Positions 24,048-31,394 of a stretch of 34,321 nt of DNA are shown piece by piece. Numbering within the stretch: the stretch's first letter is position 1; each line of letters begins with the position of its first letter. Both the position numbers and the translations under genes were made by a program. The DNA is from an uncultured Fidelibacterota bacterium (GTDB lineage: Bacteria > Fidelibacterota > Marinisomatia > Marinisomatales > UBA1611), in assembly GCA_913043235.1 (NCBI GenBank), contig CAJWLO010000027.1:1-34321 (forward strand), in the 5' to 3' direction. The notes under the pieces were generated by a model. The model was not told the origin of the DNA. It worked only from the letters and a program-made list of their open reading frames with translations, and did no database searches.

Positions 24048-25445
24048 ATGAATATAATAGAACATAAGATTATCGGTAACTATGAAGCTAAAATAAGACT
24101 TGTAAATACTCATTCTACTTTCAGTGCGAGGATTTATTTTTCTGGAGACCGGAATATTGATAAAGCAGGATTCCTAGATATAACTCAAGATAATTTTTCT
24201 ATAGGACGAACCATTGCTGGAAAAGAAAATATTTGGAAAAAGTATAGAGCAGATTATAATGGAAAATTAGATATAAAAATATTGCGAAAGGGGGGATTTT
24301 TTCGATTCTGGATAAATGAACACACAGCGCACATCAGGGGTCCGATGGGTGAGTGGATGGGAGAGGGTGAGCCTTGGGAAACAAATATGAGTATAGATAC
24401 CATTAATGCTATTGCAGTCGAAAGCTTCATTATAGAGAGTTTACCCTGGCTAAGTGAGCATAATGAGCCTATCATAAAGCATGGACCAAGGGGAAGTTTT
24501 TATGAAGAGCAGGCCATTCCGGGTTGTATACTAGAGCTTGATGGAATCTATTATATGTACTTCATGGCAGGGATGAGTGGAGACGAAGAGGGTGCTTCAA
24601 AAAGAACGATAGGTCTGGCTGTGAGCAAAAATTTGATTGATTGGAAAGTACACCCCACACCGGTGATTGAACTAGGAGATGCGAACTTTTCCCATGATAA
24701 CTTATATCCCGGATCAGCAGTTATTGCTCCTGATGGTAGAATTACCATCGTTTATGCTGCTCAAAAGTTTCCTAGGTGGGAAGGATTTGGCATGGCAATG
24801 TCAGAATCTCCATATGGTCCATTCCAGCAGTACCCAGGAAATCCGATATATAAACACTTTAATGAGAATGCTCATGAGTTCGATCTGATTGAAACGGAAA
24901 ACTATGTTAGCAGGTATCTAATGCTCTACGCAGGTTTTACTCCAGAGCCTGACACTGGTCTTCCAGGGGATAGAGCCTACCTCATAACGAGCGATGATCT
25001 TGTAAACTGGGAATTCAATGAAAAAAATCCCGTTTTTATACCAAGTACTCTGGATAACTGGGATGGAACACATATTAGACCCAGGAGCTTAAATAGAATT
25101 GATGGTCTCTGGTACCTCTGGTACGAAGGCTGCCATGGGTGGAAGCCGCCTTACCCTGATGGAGAAGATCTACAGCACTGGGACACTGTAGGGCTTGCTC
25201 GCTCTGAAGACCTGCATCAGTGGGAGTATTATCCAAAAAACCCTGCTTTACCTGGTCTTGGAACAAAAGGTCAGTTTGACAGTCAGTGGGTCGGGTGGCC
25301 AAGGATGGTCGTTAAGGATGGAATAGGCTATGTTTTCTATACGGGATCAGGCTCAATTTTACCTTCGATTGGTATGAGACAAATAAATATCAATGATCTC
25401 GATAACTGGGGAAGCGAAGGCGGTGATAAAATTGTGGTTATTTAA
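24048..25445 (+). CDS. GH43/GH32-like five-bladed beta-propeller protein (putative glycosidase)
   Basis: The product is a 465-residue protein without a signal peptide. The first 130 residues look like a beta-sandwich module. The rest shows the repeated GIYYMYFMAG, DLVNWEF and GLWYLWYEG pattern of the five-bladed propeller shared by glycoside hydrolase families 43, 32, 62, 68 and 117/130. Blade-type stretches include LILVSKNLIDW-like segments (SKNLIDWKVHP), SEDLHQWEYYP, and acidic residues in HDNLYPGS and NWDGTHIRPRS that could serve the active site. I cannot assign the family or catalytic residues with certainty. Lacking a signal peptide, it probably acts on material already imported by the operon's transporters. 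AGGA lies 11 nt before the ATG. Gaps to both neighbours are under 30 nt. Confidence 0.72.
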   Translation: MNIIEHKIIGNYEAKIRLVNTHSTFSARIYFSGDRNIDKAGFLDITQDNFSIGRTIAGKENIWKKYRADYNGKLDIKILRKGGFFRFWINEHTAHIRGPMGEWMGEGEPWETNMSIDTINAIAVESFIIESLPWLSEHNEPIIKHGPRGSFYEEQAIPGCILELDGIYYMYFMAGMSGDEEGASKRTIGLAVSKNLIDWKVHPTPVIELGDANFSHDNLYPGSAVIAPDGRITIVYAAQKFPRWEGFGMAMSESPYGPFQQYPGNPIYKHFNENAHEFDLIETENYVSRYLMLYAGFTPEPDTGLPGDRAYLITSDDLVNWEFNEKNPVFIPSTLDNWDGTHIRPRSLNRIDGLWYLWYEGCHGWKPPYPDGEDLQHWDTVGLARSEDLHQWEYYPKNPALPGLGTKGQFDSQWVGWPRMVVKDGIGYVFYTGSGSILPSIGMRQININDLDNWGSEGGDKIVVI

Positions 25446-25473
25446 TTAAGTATCCTGCGAATAACGATAAATC

Positions 25474-26547
25474 ATGCACTCTCTTGAATTAAAAAATATT
25501 ACGAAATCTTACGATAAACAGAACCTAGTTTTAGATAACCTGTCATTATCAGTAGTTGCAGGTGACTTCATAGTTATTGTTGGGCCATCCGGTTGCGGTA
25601 AATCCACGCTTTTAAAAATAATATCCGGATTGGAAGATGTTAACGATGGTGAAATAGTAATAGGTGAAAAAGTTATGAATGACGTGGATGCAAAAGATAG
25701 AAAAGTATCCATGGTTTTCCAAAATTATGCTCTTTACCCTCATATGACTATTTTTGATAATCTCTCCTTTTCCTTAAAATTGAAAAAAGTAAGGAAAACC
25801 CAGATCAAGGATGAAGTATTAAGTGTTGCAAAACTATTAGATATCCAGGATATATTAGAAAGAAAACCCAAGAGTATCTCTGGAGGGCAAAAACAGCGTG
25901 TTGCGCTTGGGAGAGCAATTATAAATAATCCAGATATAATGCTTTTGGATGAACCGTTATCCAATCTTGATGCGCAATTAAGGATATCCCTTCGCTCCGA
26001 GCTTAAGAAACTGCACAGTGAGCTAAAGACTACTATGCTCTATGTTACACATGACCAGATTGAAGCCATGACACTAGGAAATAAGGTTGCTGTGATAGAT
26101 AAAGGTATATTGCAGCAGTTTGATAGGCCAATGGAGCTTTATATGAATCCAAAGAATATGTTTGTTGCAGGTTTTATAGGCAGCCCTCCAATGAATTTCA
26201 TTAAAATGAACGATAGTTTAATAGGCATGCTTAGAGAAAAAGATTCCAAAATTAATCCTGATATTCTAAATCGAGAGAACAGTGAAATATCAATAGGTAT
26301 TAGACCAGAGTCTTTATCTTTGGCCAATAGTGACAGTGCCATAAAATTCGATGCAACCCTTGAGCTTATAGAACCAATAGGCAGTGAAGTAAACTATCAC
26401 TTAAGATACCTGGGAAAACTAATTACGATGACTTCTAAAATAAATTCTTTTGACCCTATTAATGACGAAAGTGTAAGTGTATTTGCTGAACCGAGCGATC
26501 TCTATTATTTTAATAATGTCAGTGGAGAGATAATTGAAAGATCATAG
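25474..26547 (+). CDS. MalK/UgpC/MsmX-type sugar ABC importer ATPase
   Basis: The product is a 357-residue cytoplasmic ATPase of the carbohydrate-uptake CUT1 class. Motifs are Walker A GPSGCGKST (37-45), Q-loop VFQNYALYPHMT (81-92), signature ISGGQKQR (135-142), Walker B IMLLDEP (155-161) and the H-loop YVTHDQ. The C-terminal third (from about 235) contains the regulatory OB/TOBE domain with IGIRPESL, typical of MalK-like proteins. No binding protein or MalF/MalG-type permease is encoded in the window, so it must serve permeases encoded elsewhere (as the multitask ATPase MsmX does) or be misplaced. Its last 14 bases overlap the following lipoprotein gene if that gene starts at its TTG. Confidence 0.9.
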   Translation: MHSLELKNITKSYDKQNLVLDNLSLSVVAGDFIVIVGPSGCGKSTLLKIISGLEDVNDGEIVIGEKVMNDVDAKDRKVSMVFQNYALYPHMTIFDNLSFSLKLKKVRKTQIKDEVLSVAKLLDIQDILERKPKSISGGQKQRVALGRAIINNPDIMLLDEPLSNLDAQLRISLRSELKKLHSELKTTMLYVTHDQIEAMTLGNKVAVIDKGILQQFDRPMELYMNPKNMFVAGFIGSPPMNFIKMNDSLIGMLREKDSKINPDILNRENSEISIGIRPESLSLANSDSAIKFDATLELIEPIGSEVNYHLRYLGKLITMTSKINSFDPINDESVSVFAEPSDLYYFNNVSGEIIERS

Positions 26548-28138
26548 CAAAACAGTGGAGAAGCTATACTTCTTTTTTGTTTCTATACTATTATCTATGC
26601 TTCTTAATTGCAGTAATAGAAGTGATTCACCAAAGGTTGCAAAGATAGATGGAGTTGTCTATACCATTAATGAGCTTGATAGCTATATAAAGAGTCGGGT
26701 ATCCATAGATATTAATGATATTATCAGAAATGAGTATCTGAATGATTTTATTGATTCAATGGTCATAGACATAGAAATAGACCAATTGGGCATTCACAAA
26801 CTCTATGCAGTAACGGGCAGGCTAGAACTCTATAGAATAAATGCCCTATCTTCAATGCTCAGAAATAATTATATTGAAGAGAATATTTATACGTACGAGA
26901 ATTTTGATAGTCTTAATTCTGAAATGGAAAGGGAATTTGATCTATCACAGATATTTATAGGGTTCGAAGGTTTATATGGGCGAGATAAAAAGCAGGCGAA
27001 GGTCCTTGCAGACAGCATCCATAGAATGATCCCAGTGTCGGGGTTTGGGCAGTTAGCTAGAAACTATTCTGATGATGAGTCAACAAAAGTAAACGGGGGC
27101 AGAATGGGAAGGGTCCCTTTCCCAATGATGAACCCGGTCTATCAAAAAAGTGTAGATGGGCTGGATGATGGTGATTATACAACGCCAATAGAAACCAGGA
27201 ATGGATACATCATAGTGAAACTAAATAAAAAAAGGATTTCACCAGTGGGCCACACCGATCAAAACATAAATCATTATCGAATTATTGTTGAGAAAATTTG
27301 GGGTGAAAAAGTTGCAAGAGAGCTTAATCAATATATGACTGAGCTCAAAAAAAAGTATGAATTCTCGATTGATTATCAGCAAACAGAAGAATTTTTAGGT
27401 GACTATTACTCTATTGCCGATACTTTTCATCAGGATGAAAAAAAACAAATTGGTTTCTCGAAAAAGGTATTGGACAGAATGGAGAATAAATACAAGTTGG
27501 CTAGAATAGATGGTAGAGTCATTGATTTAGAATGGATACTAAAATACCAGGATAGATACCAGGTACCTATAGACACTATTAGTCTTTATAGCTTCATTGA
27601 CCAGTTTACCAACTATGAAGTATTAGTAAAGGAAGCAGAGTATTTAGGTCTAGATAAGAGAGATGACTTTGAAATGTCCTATAATAATTACAGGAACTCT
27701 CTTGCTAGGAAACATTATGAAAAAAATCAAATTCAGAAAAAAATTGATGTAGGTGAAGAGGAGATAAATAAATACTATTTGGAAAATCAAGAAGAGTTCA
27801 AACTGCCTCCACTCTATCGTGTAATTGAGAAACCTTCAGGAGGTATTGAAAATAATAGAATGGAGAAAACAAGGTTCATTGGCAGTGAAACTATGCTTGG
27901 GAAACGATTACGTAATCTAAAAACCGGAGAGAAAAGCCCCCCTATCAATTACAGAGATAAAATAAATACATATAAAATGGTTGAGATAATCCCTGACCAG
28001 GTAAAACTGCTAAGTGAAGTAAGAGATGAAATAATCTCTAGGCTGCAAAAACAAAAGTATAGCGAAGAAAAAGGTAAAATTATAGATACTCTCTATGAAA
28101 AATTTAATATTGAAAAGTATCCTATAAAAAGCAATTAA
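26534..28138 (+). CDS. PpiC/parvulin-type peptidyl-prolyl isomerase lipoprotein (SurA/PrsA-like)
   Basis: The product is a 534-residue envelope foldase. The N-terminus ends in LLNC (Cys26 from the TTG start), followed by SNRSDS, giving a lipoprotein signal. If a GTG at 26555 is the real start, the signal peptide becomes 18 residues and the overlap with the ATPase gene disappears; I cannot decide between them. A parvulin domain lies at about 132-233 (FDLSQIFIG, then FGQLARNYSDD, GGRMGRVPFP and GYIIVKLNKKR). An alpha-helical SurA-like region flanks it. The C-terminal LPPLYRVIEKP to NTYKMVEIIPDQ stretch (about 415-490) may be a second, degenerate rotamase domain. It is the last gene of the long operon and probably helps fold exported or outer-membrane components encoded nearby. 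Confidence 0.82.
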   Translation: MKDHSKTVEKLYFFFVSILLSMLLNCSNRSDSPKVAKIDGVVYTINELDSYIKSRVSIDINDIIRNEYLNDFIDSMVIDIEIDQLGIHKLYAVTGRLELYRINALSSMLRNNYIEENIYTYENFDSLNSEMEREFDLSQIFIGFEGLYGRDKKQAKVLADSIHRMIPVSGFGQLARNYSDDESTKVNGGRMGRVPFPMMNPVYQKSVDGLDDGDYTTPIETRNGYIIVKLNKKRISPVGHTDQNINHYRIIVEKIWGEKVARELNQYMTELKKKYEFSIDYQQTEEFLGDYYSIADTFHQDEKKQIGFSKKVLDRMENKYKLARIDGRVIDLEWILKYQDRYQVPIDTISLYSFIDQFTNYEVLVKEAEYLGLDKRDDFEMSYNNYRNSLARKHYEKNQIQKKIDVGEEEINKYYLENQEEFKLPPLYRVIEKPSGGIENNRMEKTRFIGSETMLGKRLRNLKTGEKSPPINYRDKINTYKMVEIIPDQVKLLSEVRDEIISRLQKQKYSEEKGKIIDTLYEKFNIEKYPIKSN

Positions 28139-28172
28139 CAAATTAGCATTTTCACTAAATAAAAGAAAATAA

Positions 28173-28231
28173 TTGACAGAATAAATCGAATTATACTATA
28201 TTTCTATAAGTGGGTCGCAAACGTTTTCGAC
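28173..28231 (+). promoter_or_regulatory. Promoter with a downstream LacI-family operator
   Basis: TTGACA (28173-28178) is followed after 18 nt by TATATT (28197-28202), a good vegetative promoter; a TATACT at a shorter 13-nt spacing is less likely. Just downstream, at 28214-28231, lies an 18-bp palindrome GTCGCAAACGTTTTCGAC that is symmetric except at one pair of positions. It shares the AAACGTTT core with the operator at 11571. Placed at about +5 to +22, it would let a LacI-family repressor block transcription start. The secreted LamG-domain gene begins about 60 nt later behind AGGAG. Confidence 0.68.
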
Positions 28232-28290
28232 GTTATAATTCACTATGTTGTTGTAATAATCTAATAAATACCTAATGGATAGGAGTATCT

Positions 28291-30645
28291 ATGAAAAATA
28301 AATGGTATAAACGATGTCTTTTGGCATCTTTATTTTCAATTACAGGAATTCTTCTTGCTGCAGATGACCCGATAGCGGGACCCCATACTGTAGATGACAA
28401 TACTGTACTGCTTATGCACTTTGATGATGATCTGACAAATGAGGGTACAACTGGAGACGGTACGGCTCATGGTACCGTTACATATGTTCCTGGTAAATTT
28501 GGTAATGCAGCTTATATAAATAATGGTGCAGTCGTTGACTCTGTAATCGCGGCCACTGATACTACTGAAGCTGATACAGTTTGGAAAAATGGTTTTATGA
28601 GCTGGATATCTGTTGAAGATCATGATGATTTAGATTTTGGTGATGGTGATGATTTTACAGTAGAAGGTTGGTTTAAGTTTGCTGATACGTCCAGCTATAG
28701 TTGGACCGGGGTATCTTCTATTGTATCCAAGGCGGACACAACCGGTAAATTAAATTATCGTGTTGCAGCGCATAAAAATGCTTCGTTATCTTGGGACGTG
28801 TTTGGTGGTGACCCAGGTCTGGAAGATCCAAGAGCTCCTAGGCGGGGTGCTATAATGGGTGAATCACACTCCCCGAATGATGGTTGGACCCACCCTCGTC
28901 CTAACGTAACAATTGATTTTCCTGCTACTACTGGTCTTGCATCAGTGACAGGTGGCTGGCTAAAATTTATCTACTCAAGAGATGCTGATGAGAGAATGGT
29001 TTCTTTTGTTGTTTTTGATGAGAATGGGAACCAATTAACTGGTTATAATGCGTGGAATGGTGATCTTGACAATTGGAACACTCACCGGGCCTATGATAAT
29101 CTTACAACATCTTCTCTTCAGCTTATACTGGGCAGGAAAGATACTACCGCCGGCGATTACTTGGATGGCCATATTGATGAGATCAGGATAAGTAATATTG
29201 TCCGTAACTATGATATCCGCCCAGCGGTCGCTATGCATGAGGATGACAAGGAAGGTCACGTACAGTCGTTTAAGTATGATATGGGATATGACAATTTTGA
29301 TGCCAGTGCCGATGCAACGCTGAAAGTAAGATCCTGGGTTTTTGGTGCAACAGACCAGGTTGCATCCGTAGTGCTTAAGCATAGGGGTGTAACTGACGAA
29401 ACATCAGGTATTAAAGTTGCCCATGATGATGCTAGTTTTACAGATTTAGCATTTGCACAGGTTGCTGGTACACCGGACTGGACCGCAACCATACCAACAG
29501 GAACCTTTCAACTTGGTGATTATATTGAATATTATTGGGTTGCTACATCTACTACAGGTAAGGTTACTGTAGCTGGGGTTTGTGCTGACAGCACCTACGC
29601 AAGAGTAGGATGGTGGGATCCAATGAGTAAGCTACTTCATATTGATTTTGAAGAAGAAGAAGCTCCTTACGCTGATGCATCAGATTATGGACACGTTATC
29701 AATTGGGAAGGAAACTGGGTTTCCAGTGATGATGACCCGGCATCTGGTGAATTCTCAGGGCATATGCAGGACGGTGCTTTTGCAAAAGCTCACCTGAAGA
29801 CTCCCCTTTTAAGGTCAGCTCATTTTACAGTAACTCACTGGTCAAAGGGTGATGTGTATCAAGATAATTCCTATTATGTTGGATACTATCCTTGGTCTGG
29901 GATGTGGTACCGAGATAATTACGCCCTTATTATGAGAGCGGGAGGAGACAAGGTTGGCTCCGATGCCTATCTGACATCTCTCTATCCTGGTGAAATGCCA
30001 TGGCAGCATGGTACGACACAGATCGATAATGTACCGGTAGAAACGTGGGGGCATTGGCTTCAAGCTATGGATAAAGACTCTCTCGTAGTTCAAGTAAATG
30101 ATGAAGATGATGTCCCAGTAACAAGGATGGTACTGTATGCTGATGGATTTAGTGTTGGGCACCATGATGACGGATATGGGGTATTTCGTGCTTTAACACC
30201 ATCCCGTGGTGTATGGAGGATTGGTCCGCAAGCGAATGGAGCATGGGCTGACGCTCGCTATTGGTTAGGACGAAAAGATGATATCGAAATATGGAACTAT
30301 TATCATCTTCCTGGGAACTTTGCGAATGCTCCTGCTCTAGCTGTTGATGATAATAAAGTTGTCGCTCTTGAGTATCAATTGTCTGATAACTATCCTAACC
30401 CATTTAATCCTGTAACCAATATAGATTTCCAGATTGGAAGATCAGAATTTGTTACGCTCGAAGTTTATGATGTAGTTGGACGCCTGGTGAAAACCCTGGC
30501 CGCAAGGACGATGAACCCCGGGCAGCATACAATCTCCTGGGATGGTACAAATACGCAGGGAGAACTTGTGTCCACAGGTTTATACTTCTACAGGATCAAT
30601 ACACCAAACTTTAATAAACAAAAGAAGATGATGTTTATTAAATAA
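28291..30645 (+). CDS. Secreted two-LamG-domain protein with type IX-like C-terminal sorting tail
   Basis: The product is a 784-residue exported protein. A signal peptide covers residues 1 to about 24 (ending near LLAADDP). A first LamG/concanavalin-like domain occupies about 30-305 (LLMHFDDDL, FTVEGWFKF, GHIDEIRISN). An Ig-like region covers about 320-440, and a second concanavalin-like domain about 445-690 (LLHIDFEEE to RKDDIEIWN). The C-terminal tail (about 692-784) has YPNPFNPVT, LEVYDVVGRLV and GLYFYRI, the form of type IX secretion/FlgD-like sorting domains common in FCB bacteria. AGGAG five bases upstream supports the ATG. Two LamG domains without a catalytic domain suggest glycan or surface binding. 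It has its own LacI-type promoter and a strong terminator behind it, consistent with high-level, inducible expression. Confidence 0.88.
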   Translation: MKNKWYKRCLLASLFSITGILLAADDPIAGPHTVDDNTVLLMHFDDDLTNEGTTGDGTAHGTVTYVPGKFGNAAYINNGAVVDSVIAATDTTEADTVWKNGFMSWISVEDHDDLDFGDGDDFTVEGWFKFADTSSYSWTGVSSIVSKADTTGKLNYRVAAHKNASLSWDVFGGDPGLEDPRAPRRGAIMGESHSPNDGWTHPRPNVTIDFPATTGLASVTGGWLKFIYSRDADERMVSFVVFDENGNQLTGYNAWNGDLDNWNTHRAYDNLTTSSLQLILGRKDTTAGDYLDGHIDEIRISNIVRNYDIRPAVAMHEDDKEGHVQSFKYDMGYDNFDASADATLKVRSWVFGATDQVASVVLKHRGVTDETSGIKVAHDDASFTDLAFAQVAGTPDWTATIPTGTFQLGDYIEYYWVATSTTGKVTVAGVCADSTYARVGWWDPMSKLLHIDFEEEEAPYADASDYGHVINWEGNWVSSDDDPASGEFSGHMQDGAFAKAHLKTPLLRSAHFTVTHWSKGDVYQDNSYYVGYYPWSGMWYRDNYALIMRAGGDKVGSDAYLTSLYPGEMPWQHGTTQIDNVPVETWGHWLQAMDKDSLVVQVNDEDDVPVTRMVLYADGFSVGHHDDGYGVFRALTPSRGVWRIGPQANGAWADARYWLGRKDDIEIWNYYHLPGNFANAPALAVDDNKVVALEYQLSDNYPNPFNPVTNIDFQIGRSEFVTLEVYDVVGRLVKTLAARTMNPGQHTISWDGTNTQGELVSTGLYFYRINTPNFNKQKKMMFIK

Positions 30646-30710
30646 AATAGGGATAGTAAATAATCGCAACTTATTTTAAAGAAATATTCATTATCTGAAT
30701 AAGTGAAATG

Positions 30711-30760
30711 AAAAGCACAGGGTAGATTACAGTTTGTGATCCCCTGTGCTTTTCTTGTTT
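30711..30760 (+). terminator. Strong hairpin terminator between the LamG gene and the lipoprotein genes
   Basis: A perfect 12-base-pair stem AAAAGCACAGGG/CCCTGTGCTTTT (30711-30722 and 30742-30753) with a 19-nt loop is followed by CTTGTTTT. It lies 66 nt after the LamG stop and only about 23 nt before the next start codon. The downstream genes must therefore be read through it or start from a promoter within 30646-30710, where I see no convincing one. Confidence 0.8.
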
Positions 30761-30782
30761 TGAGGAGATTAACGGGAATTAT

Positions 30783-31394
30783 ATGGTGAAAAAACTTTCC
30801 CTAGTTTTTGTACTCATATCGATTGTTGCGATTCCCTGTTGCAGTGATGACTATAGGTTAACTGGGATTGATTCTCCAGATCCCGGTATCCTTAGAGTCT
30901 ATCTTACTTCTGATAACCAGGATAATAGTATCGTTATTATAGATGAGACTATAAATGTTAACGAAGAAGATGGATTGGATTCACTATCAGTACTGATCGG
31001 TCAATCGCGGGCCTACCACGATACAAATCTTGTCGTTGTCTATAAAACACTTACGGATTATCAGGAAAAAGACCAGGAGTTTAATGGAATAAAACTGAGT
31101 GATGGTGTTTACGAAAAATTTCTGGTGTATGAATCCTATGTTCCTCCTATAGAGTATGACTCTTTATTAATAAGTATATCATCTGATTATATTGCTATAG
31201 GTGATTACACCATGGATGTTGCACTTCCAGATGGTGAGTCTCCTTTGATGATGTTTAGGCAGGATTTCAATGTCGAGCCAGGAGGAATAACTGAATTAAC
31301 GCTTACACTAAAACCTCTTGCATCCCTGATAAGAGTGGGGGACCAGTATAAATTTTTTCGGGATATAACAGTATCGAGTGTTGTAGAACTATGA
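30783..31394 (+). CDS. Small envelope lipoprotein, function unknown
   Basis: The product is a 203-residue protein with a lipoprotein signal (MVKKLSLVFVLISIVAIPCC; Cys19 or Cys20, then SDD). The remainder looks all-beta: LRVYLTSDNQDNSIVIIDE, a GVYEKFLVYESYVPP segment, and the C-terminal ITELTLTLKPLASLIRVGD. It may be a single Ig/transthyretin-like domain. I recognise no family. The ATG at 30783 is chosen for the signal peptide; a GTG follows directly and the nearest purine run (GAGGAG) is 15 nt upstream. It overlaps the next lipoprotein gene by four bases (ATGA), so the two are coupled, and both precede the TonB-dependent receptor, suggesting an outer-membrane complex. Confidence 0.72.
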   Translation: MVKKLSLVFVLISIVAIPCCSDDYRLTGIDSPDPGILRVYLTSDNQDNSIVIIDETINVNEEDGLDSLSVLIGQSRAYHDTNLVVVYKTLTDYQEKDQEFNGIKLSDGVYEKFLVYESYVPPIEYDSLLISISSDYIAIGDYTMDVALPDGESPLMMFRQDFNVEPGGITELTLTLKPLASLIRVGDQYKFFRDITVSSVVEL

